From assembly GCA_029558535.1 (NCBI GenBank), contig JAKQEK010000378.1, forward strand, positions 62,001 to 126,000: a stretch of DNA of 64,000 nucleotides. Reading direction: 5' to 3'. Both the position numbers and the translations under genes were made by a program. Below, piece by piece: positions 1-9,099 of the stretch. Numbering within the stretch: position 1 is the stretch's first letter; every line of letters starts with the position of its first letter. The notes beneath the pieces were generated by a model, which saw only the letters and a list, made by a program, of their open reading frames with translations, was not told the origin of the DNA and did no database searches. The DNA comes from Bacteroidota bacterium. Its GTDB lineage: Bacteria; Bacteroidota; Bacteroidia; Bacteroidales; ML635J-15.

Positions 1-3000
1 TCAGGTACTGCAGAGTATTCTCCTGTAATTATTGACTTTTCCGCAAATGCAGTTAGTGGAAGACTAGGTGTTGGGGTTGTTGATGAAACACACCCATTTG
101 AAACTGCTTCTTCCAATATCAGCCGATATTGGATGTTTAATATTTCAGGATTAACAACTTATACTTATGTTTCTGTATTTAACTATACAGATGATGATGT
201 GAATGGCACTGAAGCCGATTTAAAATTATGCCGTTATGATAATGGAAATTCAGTATGGGTAGAAGATGCCGGAAGCACAGTAAATACAACTAACAACACT
301 ATTACCTCATCTTCTCTAACCAATACAACAGGACCATTAACAAACAATGAATATACAGGACGAAACCCTGTGTTATTGTATTACCGGACAACAACGAGCG
401 GAAACTGGAATAACCCCTCTATATGGGAAACCTCTTCCGATCCTAATTTCGTAAATCCCGCACCATCAACTGCCGTTGTTGCTCCCAATTATATTAATTG
501 TGAAGGAATTATTATAAAAAGTGGACATACGGTTAGCTTAACAACTGCAACGAGTGCCGATCAACTTACTATTGAAGCCGGAGGTATTCTTGATTTAGTT
601 ACTTACAATCTAAATCTTTATCACAACACTTCTCCGGATATTACAATAAATGGCACATTAAAAACCACTACAGGACAGTTATATGCACAAGTTGCTTCAG
701 TTAATATCAGAATTAACGGCTCGTTTATAACCGCTGATGCTGATGGTTTTTCTTCTACAACAGCTACAAGTATTCGTTCTACTAACACCCCTGTAATTGA
801 ACTGGGAGATAATGCAATTGTTGAATATAATGGAACAAATCAAAATGTAACCAATAGTACGGCTTATGGCGGATATAAAAATCTTGTTTTAAGTAATAGC
901 GGCACAAAAACTATGACTGCTAATATTACAGTAAACGAAAGTTTAGATATTGGCGACGAAATTGCATTATCAATAGGTGCGTTCACATTAAGCATGTATG
1001 GAGAATTTTCCGGAAATGGGACAATATCCGGTGGGGCGGATTCAAATATTTCAATTTTGGGAAGTGGAGATATTGGAACAGTATTTTTTACAGAAGGTAG
1101 CCGAACAATTAAAAATCTAACTATTAACAGGACGGGCGAATCTTTAACATTGGGCACAGAATTGTCTGTCTCCGGAATTCTCACCTTAACAGCAGGCTAT
1201 ATTATTTCCAATGAGAATAGCATGCTAACAGTAACAAACTCCTCCACAACTTCTGTTACGGGATATTCTGCAAACTCATTTATCAAAGGTCCTATATCGA
1301 GAACATTGCCCGCAAGTTTGGTGGCAGGAAGCACTTATTTTTTCCCGGTCGGAAAAACTGAATACAAACCTTTTGAAATGGTTGACCCCACAGTATCATC
1401 TGCCGGAACTATAATTGTGACCGCTGAGGTTTTCGAATCTGACCCTGGAGGTACAGAAGGTGAGGGAATTGACTACATGGCAACAAATCGTTTTTGGAAA
1501 GCTTATTATACAGGTTCGGGAGAGCTTACCGGAACTTATGTTAGATTAACAGAATCTGGTCTTGCAACATCGAATTGTATTGCAAAATCTTCTGAACAAG
1601 AGGGCGTTTATGAAGATATCGGGAGTAACAATGTGGGTGCAACCATTACATCTGATAATATTACGTCTTTTAGTTTTTTTCGTATTGCTTTTAGACTTAA
1701 CATGATTTATTCTTCATCAACAACAACACAAGAAAATACTTCATGTGTAGCAAATCCTTCAAATAATCAAGAAATAATTGGGATTAAAATAATAACAACA
1801 GGCGGACCGGCAAATCCAATAAATGTGTCATCCTTTACTTTTAACACAAACGGCAGCACAAATGCTTCGGTTGATATTTCAAATGCAAAATTGTGGTACA
1901 CCGGAACAACAGATTATTTTTCAGCAACAACACAAATTGGCTCAACTTATTCTTCTCCCAGTGGTTCGTTCGTTATTAATGGTTTTACTCAAAATCTGGC
2001 TTATGGAACAAATTATTTTTGGCTTACATACGATGTTCCGGCAACTGCTACTTATGGTAATTATCTTGATGCAGAATGTAATTCAATAACCGTTGGTTCC
2101 GTTAAAACACCAACAGTACAAGCTCCTACAGGAAACAGGCTTATTAGTGCGTATGCAACTTTACCCTATTATCAGGGTTTTGATGCAACCTGGGTAAACA
2201 AGAGTGGAACAAGAGACGTGCCTGATGGATTTTGGGTAAATACTTATGATGCAACTGATGCAGACTCCTGGTGGAGAAGAAATGATGATGGAGCATCAGC
2301 AGGATGGACATCTCCAACTTCAGGTTCCTGCGGTGTATTTAGCGGGTACTCTGCAAGATTTCATTCGTATTATTGCACATCCCCAAAACAAGGAAAAATG
2401 GATTTATATATTGATCTAAGTCCGACTGGAACCAAAAAACTTTACTTCAGATATATGAATAACAGTAGCAGTGGCGATCAAATTGTTGTTAAATTATCAA
2501 ATGATGGTGGTGCCACTTTTCCTGTAACATTAACAACTTTAGTTGTCTCAGCCACCTGGATTACCAGAATAATTGATATTTCAGCATATACTTCTGCTAC
2601 CAGCGTAATTCGCTTTCAGGCTACAGGAGATAATACTTCATTTGATATAGGCATTGATGAAGTAAATGTAAAAGTACTTGATGAACCTGTTTATGCCAGT
2701 CTGCCATATTTTCAAGATTTTGATGGTAGTTGGTTAAGCCGTGGCCCGGGTAATTGCAAAGATATCCCTGATGAAAGCTGGATAAATGAACCGGAAATAG
2801 GCCCTACTTCATGGAGAAGACAAAATGAAGGCAGCCTGGGAGACTGGACATCTCCATCGTCAGGAATAAGTTCGCCTTATGGCGGTTCAGGAGGATGTGC
2901 AGATTTTCATTCATATTATTCCTCAGGAACAGGTGATTTATTATTATATGTTGATTTAAGTCCTTCCGGAACAAAAGAATTAACTTTTGAATATAAAAAC

Positions 3001-6000
3001 ACAAGTGGTTCAGATGCCTTAAGTATTAAGCTTTCGTCAGATGGAGGAAGCACATTCCCTGTCACACTTTCTTCGCTAACAACAAATTCAGCATGGACAA
3101 CCTATGTTGTTGACTTATCTGCATATACATCTTCGACCAGTGTAATTAGATTTAGAGCCACCGGAGATGGAACCTCATACGATCCGGCACTTGATAATAT
3201 CAGCATTAAAACTATCCCCGACCCTGTAAAAGCGACAATCCCGTATTGTCAGGATTTTGAAAGCTCCTGGATTAACAGAAGCACCTATAAAGATGTGCCG
3301 GATAATTCCTGGATAACAATACCTTCAACAGGAGCGACATCATGGCGAAGACAAAATGAAGGTTCTTATGCCGATTGGACAGGTTCATCAAGTGGATTAG
3401 TTAGTCCTTCTGGAAGTACCGGAGTTGCTGATTTTCATTCTTATTACTCAAGTGGTACCGGATATTTGGATTTATATATTGATTTTAATACTCCCGGAAC
3501 AAAATTGCTTACATTTAATTATCTCAATGCTTCAGGCTCCGACAATCTCGAGATACTCTTTAATGAGGGCTCCGGCTGGGTGTCGAAAGGTACTTATAAT
3601 AGCCAAACAACTTTACCTTCGGGTTGCTGTACAATAAATTGGTTAACGCAATCCATCGTTTTAGGCAATTCAACTTCCTCAAATTGTATTATAAGATTTA
3701 AAGCAACCGGGGATAACACCTCTTACGATATTGGACTTGATAATGTATGTGTGAGTATTTTACCCGATCCTGTGTATGCAGAATTGCCTTTCGAAGAAGA
3801 TTTTGAAGATTCGTGGACTAATCGCCTAGGATATAAAGATATTCCGGGGGTCAACTGGACTACAAATCCTGCCTGGGGAGGCAATTCGTGGCGAAGACAA
3901 AATGAGGGTTGTACGGCAGACTGGTCGGGATCTTCATCTGGTTTAGTAACCCCTAATGGAAGTACCGGAGCTGCTGACTTTCATTCATATTATTCCGCCG
4001 ACGTAGGTGATTTGGATTTATATGTAAATTTTAATACCGTAGGTACAAAACTATTAGTTTTTAACTTTTTAGATGCCTCAGGAACAGACAATTTAAAAAT
4101 ATATTTATCAACTAATGGCCCTTCAGGTCCTTTCACACTTCTTCAGACTTTTGATAATGAACCAACCGTCTGCAGTGGGAATTGGGTAAAACGTTCTGTG
4201 AATTTAGGAGATTCAGAGTCTTCAACATGCATTGTCAGGTTTAGGGCAACAGGCGATAATTCATCTTATGATATTGGCATTGATAACATTAACATTAGCG
4301 TCTTACCGGACCAGGAATACACTTCCATTCCATACTTTATGGGTTTTGAAAACTCATGGATTGACAAATTCGGATCTAAGGACGTTCCCGATAAATACTG
4401 GAAAACCACTCCTGCTTGGAATGCAAATTCTTGGCGGCGTCAAAACGAAGGCTGTCATGCAAGCTGGACATCCTCATCATCGGGCATAGTAACTCCTGCT
4501 TCTGGAACCGGTGCGGCAAATTTCCATTCATATTATTCAGCGGGAAATGGGACAATGGATTTATATGTGAACCTTAGTACGGCAGGTTATAAAAGAATGA
4601 CTTTTGATTATAAGAATGCATCAGGTTCTGATAATCTCGAAGTGTTGTTTTCGACTAATGGTGGGGCTTCATGGGTTTCTATGCTTAGTCTGGGATCTGG
4701 TTACAATTGGGCTGAACAATATGTTGATTTTGACAGTACTATATCACCAACCTGTGTTGTACGTTTTAAGGCTGTTGGCGACAATAGTTCATATGACTTA
4801 GGGATTGATAATGTAAATATCCAAATTGTTAATGATATTTATTTTATGGATACAACAACTGTAACAACATGTTCAGGAATCTTTTTTGACAGTGGTGGTA
4901 ATTTAAGTAACTATAGCAACGACGAGAATATCACCAAAACCTTTTATCCTGATGATGGAAATTTTATTGTTGTAAAATTCAATTCTTTCTCCACACAATC
5001 AGGATCAGATTTACTATATGCATATAATGGTCCGAATGTTGCAAGTCCCCAATTTGCAGGGAGTCCTTTTTCGGGGAATTCTTTACCACCAAATCTTACA
5101 TCTTCTCATGAAACAGGTGCTATTACATTTCGTTTTGTGTCAAATTCATCAACTGTATCTACAGGTTGGAAAGCCACAATAACATGTAAGCCTGACTGTT
5201 CTGAAAATCCTCCGGGGGCAGAATATTGTAATGAAGCTACTCCTATTTGCAACCTTGATTCATATTGTGGCAATACTGCCGATTATGATGCTGCTCACAG
5301 CGCCACAGACCCTACTGATGAAGATGATGTCGCAGGTATTTATGCTGTCTGGTCGCCATGGACAATTGAAAACAATTCATGGATTAGTTTTATGGCAAAT
5401 GAGAGCTCAATTACATTTAATGTTTGGGTAGAAAACTGTCAATCAGGTAGAGGAATTCAGATTGGAGTATTTTCATCATCTGATTGCGAAAGTTTTGTGA
5501 GATATGGCTCTATTTGGAGCCCTGCCGCAGAAACAGACGGTACGTTTGAAATTTCTGGTCTAACTCCTGGAAACGAATATTTATTAATGATAGATGGTTA
5601 TGCGGGTGATATTTGTGCATATACACTAGGGGTAGATGGAAATGGTGCTCTTGTTCCTAATGCGGGCCCTGATGTCTTTATCCCCTGCGGAGGAAGTACT
5701 ACTTTACAAGCCAGTGGGGGAACGTCTTATGCATGGTCTCCGGCAACAGGTTTAAGTGCAACAAATATTTCTGACCCTATTGCATCTCCTACCACAACTA
5801 CCATATATACCGTAACTGTAACAGGAGGTAATCCCGATTGTCCATCTTCGGGAACAGACCAGGTAACCATTTCTACAGATTGTGATCCCTTACCAGTTGA
5901 ACTTATTTCTTTTTATGGTGAATGCAAATCAGATAAAATCTTTCTGTATTGGATTACATATACCGAAATATCAAATGACAGGTTTATACTAGAATGGAGC

Positions 6001-6441
6001 AGCGATATGTTAAACTGGAAATTTCTGGGACAGATAAGAGGTGCCGGGAATAGTAATTCTCCGATTGCTTATAGTTTTACCGATGATAAATCAAAAGAAG
6101 AAACAATATATTACCGCTTACGCCAAGTGGATTATGACGGAAAAGAAAAGTTATTAAAATCAATTGCCGTAAACTGTATTGATAATAACATAACCTCACT
6201 GACAGTATTTCCAAATCCATGTAAAAATCTTTTACATTTACAAATTGTCGGAAATGTTGTTTATGCCGACATAGTTATTACCGACTTATACGGCAATTTG
6301 GTTTACGAAACAAATACTTCTAATTTACAATTTGAGAATGGAACCTACCTAATTGATATGGAAAAATGGGCAGAAGGTGTTTATTTTCTCAAATTTTCGA
6401 CAGGCACATTTAACGAAGTTGTCAAAATTATTAAAATGTAA
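1..6441 (+). CDS. Giant multidomain T9SS cargo protein, 5' truncated by window edge
   Basis: The reading frame is open from base 1, so the start lies outside the window; 2146 residues are visible. The N-terminal part has a beta-rich 'SGNWNNPSIWE' module and a parallel-beta-like stretch. A BNR-like segment follows at about 1710-2130. Then come five tandem modules of about 180 residues (2152-4845), each opening LPYxQxF and carrying DVPD..W, WRRQNEG, FHSYY and TGDNxSxDIGIDN; they resemble MAM or choice-of-anchor-J beta-sandwiches. A CUB-like part, a 'PNAGPDVFIPCGG' module and a C-terminal T9SS type A sorting domain (VFPNPCKNLL ... VKIIKM) end the protein. Inference: secreted by T9SS and surface-anchored or released; ligand unknown. 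It may be an adhesin or the non-catalytic tail of an enzyme whose catalytic part is upstream. Confidence 0.9.
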   Translation, partial: SGTAEYSPVIIDFSANAVSGRLGVGVVDETHPFETASSNISRYWMFNISGLTTYTYVSVFNYTDDDVNGTEADLKLCRYDNGNSVWVEDAGSTVNTTNNTITSSSLTNTTGPLTNNEYTGRNPVLLYYRTTTSGNWNNPSIWETSSDPNFVNPAPSTAVVAPNYINCEGIIIKSGHTVSLTTATSADQLTIEAGGILDLVTYNLNLYHNTSPDITINGTLKTTTGQLYAQVASVNIRINGSFITADADGFSSTTATSIRSTNTPVIELGDNAIVEYNGTNQNVTNSTAYGGYKNLVLSNSGTKTMTANITVNESLDIGDEIALSIGAFTLSMYGEFSGNGTISGGADSNISILGSGDIGTVFFTEGSRTIKNLTINRTGESLTLGTELSVSGILTLTAGYIISNENSMLTVTNSSTTSVTGYSANSFIKGPISRTLPASLVAGSTYFFPVGKTEYKPFEMVDPTVSSAGTIIVTAEVFESDPGGTEGEGIDYMATNRFWKAYYTGSGELTGTYVRLTESGLATSNCIAKSSEQEGVYEDIGSNNVGATITSDNITSFSFFRIAFRLNMIYSSSTTTQENTSCVANPSNNQEIIGIKIITTGGPANPINVSSFTFNTNGSTNASVDISNAKLWYTGTTDYFSATTQIGSTYSSPSGSFVINGFTQNLAYGTNYFWLTYDVPATATYGNYLDAECNSITVGSVKTPTVQAPTGNRLISAYATLPYYQGFDATWVNKSGTRDVPDGFWVNTYDATDADSWWRRNDDGASAGWTSPTSGSCGVFSGYSARFHSYYCTSPKQGKMDLYIDLSPTGTKKLYFRYMNNSSSGDQIVVKLSNDGGATFPVTLTTLVVSATWITRIIDISAYTSATSVIRFQATGDNTSFDIGIDEVNVKVLDEPVYASLPYFQDFDGSWLSRGPGNCKDIPDESWINEPEIGPTSWRRQNEGSLGDWTSPSSGISSPYGGSGGCADFHSYYSSGTGDLLLYVDLSPSGTKELTFEYKNTSGSDALSIKLSSDGGSTFPVTLSSLTTNSAWTTYVVDLSAYTSSTSVIRFRATGDGTSYDPALDNISIKTIPDPVKATIPYCQDFESSWINRSTYKDVPDNSWITIPSTGATSWRRQNEGSYADWTGSSSGLVSPSGSTGVADFHSYYSSGTGYLDLYIDFNTPGTKLLTFNYLNASGSDNLEILFNEGSGWVSKGTYNSQTTLPSGCCTINWLTQSIVLGNSTSSNCIIRFKATGDNTSYDIGLDNVCVSILPDPVYAELPFEEDFEDSWTNRLGYKDIPGVNWTTNPAWGGNSWRRQNEGCTADWSGSSSGLVTPNGSTGAADFHSYYSADVGDLDLYVNFNTVGTKLLVFNFLDASGTDNLKIYLSTNGPSGPFTLLQTFDNEPTVCSGNWVKRSVNLGDSESSTCIVRFRATGDNSSYDIGIDNINISVLPDQEYTSIPYFMGFENSWIDKFGSKDVPDKYWKTTPAWNANSWRRQNEGCHASWTSSSSGIVTPASGTGAANFHSYYSAGNGTMDLYVNLSTAGYKRMTFDYKNASGSDNLEVLFSTNGGASWVSMLSLGSGYNWAEQYVDFDSTISPTCVVRFKAVGDNSSYDLGIDNVNIQIVNDIYFMDTTTVTTCSGIFFDSGGNLSNYSNDENITKTFYPDDGNFIVVKFNSFSTQSGSDLLYAYNGPNVASPQFAGSPFSGNSLPPNLTSSHETGAITFRFVSNSSTVSTGWKATITCKPDCSENPPGAEYCNEATPICNLDSYCGNTADYDAAHSATDPTDEDDVAGIYAVWSPWTIENNSWISFMANESSITFNVWVENCQSGRGIQIGVFSSSDCESFVRYGSIWSPAAETDGTFEISGLTPGNEYLLMIDGYAGDICAYTLGVDGNGALVPNAGPDVFIPCGGSTTLQASGGTSYAWSPATGLSATNISDPIASPTTTTIYTVTVTGGNPDCPSSGTDQVTISTDCDPLPVELISFYGECKSDKIFLYWITYTEISNDRFILEWSSDMLNWKFLGQIRGAGNSNSPIAYSFTDDKSKEETIYYRLRQVDYDGKEKLLKSIAVNCIDNNITSLTVFPNPCKNLLHLQIVGNVVYADIVITDLYGNLVYETNTSNLQFENGTYLIDMEKWAEGVYFLKFSTGTFNEVVKIIKM
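2152..4845 (+). repeat. Five tandem coding repeats of about 540 bp
   Basis: Modules start at about 2152, 2692, 3229, 3775 and 4318. Copies 2-5 keep WRRQNEG and FHSYYS nearly unchanged; copy 1 is more divergent (WRRNDDG). Spacing is regular at 537-546 bp. The repeats are in-frame protein modules, not mobile DNA. Confidence 0.9.
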
Positions 6442-6523
6442 TGGATTGTCAAATTGTTAAGGGTTGAAGAATTAAGTGTTTATTCTATTACTTTAGTTAT
6501 AATTTGGGTACTACTTAAAAGAC

Positions 6524-7063
6524 TTATTTGGAAAAACTATATCCTAAACTTAACCCCACCCATGGCATAGCTAAAAACCTTGATTTACCATTTATAGGAA
6601 TTCCAATAAATGGTGTAAATCCCGCACGGAAAAACAATCCTTTCTTTTTTTGATATCTATAACCTACATCCCCAAAAATTAAAAGACTAGCAAAACCTTC
6701 ATATGTACTAATAAAAGTTCCTGTTCCTCCTCCAATCTCAATTCTATTCATTTTTCCAAATAAATAATAAGCATTAACAGATGGGGCAAAAATTAATTGT
6801 TCATGCTCTTCACTATCTGTCCAAAAGCCGATACCAACGCTTAAAGCAAAATTTTCCCTCTTTCTAAAATCAACATTTAAGGAAGGGAATAATTTGCCAC
6901 CCAACTCAAAATATAGAGAAGTAGTTGTAATCCGATCTGTCTGGGTAATAACAATCTTAACAGAATCTTCATCATAAATTTTTGCCTGCAATTGGACAGA
7001 AAATAAAATTACTAACACAACTAAGATTTTTAAAAAGGTTATCAAAAACTTACTTTTTTCCAT
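6524..7063 (-). CDS. Small secreted outer-membrane beta-barrel-like protein
   Basis: 179 residues. An N-terminal hydrophobic signal sequence (about residues 8-27, ending LQA) is followed by short amphipathic beta-strands with aromatic girdles (YFELGGKLFPSL, LSVGIGFWTD, YLFGKMNRIEIGGG, RYQKKKGLFFRAG). It ends GLSLGYSFSK, typical of a barrel C-terminus. The size suits an 8-stranded barrel. Function is not recognised. The gene stands alone between the giant cargo gene and fic. Its upstream region contains a perfect palindrome (7105-7116) and one copy of the 54-bp repeat that also lies upstream of fic. Barrel assignment is inferred from pattern only. Confidence 0.7.
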   Translation of the reverse strand: MEKSKFLITFLKILVVLVILFSVQLQAKIYDEDSVKIVITQTDRITTTSLYFELGGKLFPSLNVDFRKRENFALSVGIGFWTDSEEHEQLIFAPSVNAYYLFGKMNRIEIGGGTGTFISTYEGFASLLIFGDVGYRYQKKKGLFFRAGFTPFIGIPINGKSRFLAMPWVGLSLGYSFSK

Positions 7064-7104
7064 TTTAATATAATTTAAGATAATTCAATATTCTTACTTT
7101 ACTA

Positions 7105-7116
7105 GTTTATATAAAC
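7105..7116. promoter_or_regulatory. Perfect 12-bp palindrome, possible operator
   Basis: GTTTATATAAAC lies 42 bp upstream of the barrel gene start. Its arms resemble the AGTTTAT/ATAAACT arms inside the 54-bp direct repeat. Regulatory role is inferred. Confidence 0.35.
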
Positions 7117-7236
7117 AGTTCTTTCTTTTTTATACAACCAAATTCAATGTGTATATAAGATTTCTCTCTCTTTTTATTTTCAATTTTCAAATATGTGATT
7201 TTCTTGTAATCATTCAAAATTATAACTTTTTTTATA

Positions 7237-7298
7237 ACTCGCATATTCAATTTGCAAATAGTTTATAAAATAAACTCTTATCAATATATTATTTGCTG
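7237..7298. repeat. Direct repeat copy A flanking the fic region
   Basis: Bases 7237-7290 are identical to 8689-8742 (54 bp). After one mismatch, seven more bases match. The repeat contains an inverted repeat AGTTTAT-AAA-ATAAACT. Beyond the match the copies diverge, but both carry AATTTGTACAAA shortly downstream. It lies about 175 bp upstream of the 6524-7063 gene. Confidence 0.9.
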
Positions 7299-7378
7299 CA
7301 TTGAACGAAATTGAAAAAATTTGTACAAAGAAACATAAGTTTTAAAAAAATAAGGACATTTCGGTGACATTTATAATC

Positions 7379-7420
7379 AAAAAACCCCGGGTTAAGCCTT
7401 ATTATCAACCACTTAACCCG
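7379..7420 (-). terminator. Probable terminator downstream of fic
   Basis: Arms CGGGTTAAG (7388-7396) and CTTAACCCG (7412-7420) pair perfectly over a 15-nt loop. On the minus strand they are followed by GGGG and six T residues. It lies about 210 bp after the fic stop. Confidence 0.55.
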
Positions 7421-7631
7421 ATTTAATTAGTATATTCACCAAAGTATTGGGAACGATTATCGGTAGCCATTGTATTTGAATAATAAATCAAACTATTAAG
7501 GCATAACACTGGATAACATATAACATCGGGTCATAAAACATGCTGATCCATCCTGAAATAAGCTGACAATTTCGAGGCATAAAGCTTCATTTTACCACCA
7601 AACCGCCAATTTCCTGTAGATAACCTTAGAG

Positions 7632-8633
7632 CTATTGCGTTTTTTTAATCTTATACTTTCTTCCTTTATTTTTTCCCTCTACTTCCAATAGCCCGAGTTC
7701 AACAAACTTAGCCAAATATTTTTTTACGCTAATATCGGATTTGTTCGTTAATAATTGTGCGCGATAGTTGTTTATTTCACCGTTTTTGTCAAGATAGCCT
7801 GCTATTTGTTCTAAAATTTCCAATTCTGTTTTTGATAACTTATCGGTAATTATATCGGTAAATATATCGGTAATTTTTCGGATAGGCAATTCCTCTAATG
7901 CCTGCAAAATAGCATCTAGCATAAATTCGACAAATGAAACAGAATCACCTGATTTCTGCGAAATTGCTAAAGCGTCATAGTAGGATTGCTGATTTTCATA
8001 GACTACCGTTTCATCCGGCAACCATGCAAAAAGTTCGTTCCATTTGGAAAGAATGAGTGTCTGCCAAAGTCGTCCAATTCTGCCGTTTCCATCTATGAAT
8101 GGATGAATATATTCAATTTCAAAATGAACAATAGAACTTTTAATAAGCGGGTGCACATCTGTTTTCTTTGCCCATAAAAATAAATCTTTTACTAATTGTG
8201 GGACAAATTGATAATTCGCTCCTGCGTGAACAAGTTTAGTCCCCTCATAAACGCCAACTCCCTGTGAACGAAAATGTCCTGCATCTTTCACTAATTGGAC
8301 AGTCATATATTGGTGAGCTTTCAAGAAATCCTTGACTTTGTAAGGGTCATATTCAAGCAAATGTTCGTAAGCCTGATAAGCATTTTTCACCTCCTGAATT
8401 TCGTGTGGGAGTCCTAAAACCCGCTTACCTTCAATAATGTCAGTAACTTGACCTAGTGTAAGAGTGTTGTTCTCTATTGCTAAAGAGGATTGAATGGAAC
8501 GCAAACGATTGATTTTTCGCAAACGTAAATTCCGACTATATTCGTCTGCTCCACGTATTTCGCCAAGTTTTTCAGCAATTCGCGACACCAAATCAATGGT
8601 TTTTATGCTGATTGTATATGTTGGATCATTCAT
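7632..8633 (-). CDS. Fic family protein (putative AMPylating enzyme) with winged-helix tail
   Basis: 333 residues. The Fic core motif HPFIDGNGRIGR spans residues 177-188 with the catalytic His177 and the nucleotide-binding GNGR intact. Family knowledge predicts transfer of AMP (or another nucleotide-derived group) to target hydroxyls. An inhibitory-helix motif, S-x3-E-N at residues 50-55 (SLAIEN), lies before the core, as in class II Fic proteins, so the enzyme is probably auto-inhibited. The C-terminal 80 residues look like a winged helix (LLTNKSDISVKKYLAKFVELGLLEVEG), suggesting DNA binding or autoregulation. No antitoxin gene is adjacent. The gene is flanked by a 54-bp direct repeat, hinting at cassette-like acquisition or shared regulation. 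Confidence 0.92.
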   Translation of the reverse strand: MNDPTYTISIKTIDLVSRIAEKLGEIRGADEYSRNLRLRKINRLRSIQSSLAIENNTLTLGQVTDIIEGKRVLGLPHEIQEVKNAYQAYEHLLEYDPYKVKDFLKAHQYMTVQLVKDAGHFRSQGVGVYEGTKLVHAGANYQFVPQLVKDLFLWAKKTDVHPLIKSSIVHFEIEYIHPFIDGNGRIGRLWQTLILSKWNELFAWLPDETVVYENQQSYYDALAISQKSGDSVSFVEFMLDAILQALEELPIRKITDIFTDIITDKLSKTELEILEQIAGYLDKNGEINNYRAQLLTNKSDISVKKYLAKFVELGLLEVEGKNKGRKYKIKKTQ

Positions 8634-8688
8634 TTATTTTAATTTTCGCATTGTACAAATTTACTAAAATTTTACTTCATTTTTGATC

Positions 8689-8750
8689 ACTCGCATATTC
8701 AATTTGCAAATAGTTTATAAAATAAACTCTTATCAATATATTGTTTGCTG
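8689..8750. repeat. Direct repeat copy B upstream of fic
   Basis: It is identical to 7237-7290 over 54 bp and lies 56 bp upstream of the fic start. The internal palindrome AGTTTAT-AAA-ATAAACT is preserved. It could be a duplicated control region or the boundary of an inserted fic cassette. Confidence 0.9.
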
Positions 8751-8892
8751 ATTTAACGAAACAGATAAAATTTGCTTGATCCGATAAAATTTGTACAAAA
8801 AACTTGAGTTTTTGAAAATTGGGTACAACTTGGGTACCAAAACAAGAAAACGCATTACCTAAGTAACACGTTTTCAATTGTTTAGCAAATTT

Positions 8893-9018
8893 CTTTGCAG
8901 TCCGACGGGGAATCGAACCCCGGTTACCAGGATGAAAACCTGACGTCCTAACCCCTAGACGACCGGACCGTAAACCAATTCGTATTTGGGGACTGCAAAG
9001 AAAAAAATAATTTCTTTG
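8893..9018. repeat. Inverted repeats bracketing tRNA-Glu
   Basis: CTTTGCAGTCC (8893-8903) and GGACTGCAAAG (8990-9000) are perfect inverted copies, extending to 14 bp with the adjoining AAA/TTT. The first overlaps the tRNA 3' acceptor strand. A second inverted pair, GCAAAGAAA/TTTCTTTGC, spans 8994-9018. Confidence 0.8.
8898..8969 (-). tRNA. tRNA-Glu (anticodon UUC)
   Basis: The minus strand reads GGTCCGGTCGTCTAGG at the 5' end, an anticodon loop with TTC flanked by a CAGG/CCTG stem, and the T-arm GGGGTTCGATTCCCC. The acceptor GGTCCGG pairs with TCGGACT using G-U at both ends. CCA is not encoded; the discriminator is G. It reads the major glutamate codon GAA. Standard cloverleaf, 72 nt. Confidence 0.95.
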
Positions 9019-9099
9019 CTATGCAAATTTTTTTTTGTTTTTTTAGAAAAAAAGCTTCTTTTAGCTATGTGCTTCATTTACTGACGATTAACCACCTGC

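Larger units (their letters stand above)
7064..7631. other. Intergenic region between the barrel gene and fic (568 bp)
   Basis: No convincing gene. It holds the palindrome GTTTATATAAAC (7105-7116), direct-repeat copy A (7237-7298), and a hairpin with a T-run on the minus strand (7379-7420) that probably terminates fic. The stretch 7440-7631 has nothing I can assign; it could be remnant DNA. Confidence 0.6.

Noticed and set aside
7440..7631. Possible insertion-sequence remnant downstream of fic
   Set aside because: I could not identify terminal inverted repeats, a target duplication or any transposase fragment.
7632..8633. Fic as the toxin of a toxin-antitoxin pair
   Set aside because: No small antitoxin gene is next to it, and the inhibitory motif is within the same protein (residues 50-55).
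8677..8877. 66-residue minus-strand frame between fic and tRNA-Glu
   Set aside because: It covers direct-repeat copy B and promoter-like DNA; composition is not protein-like and no start signal is seen.
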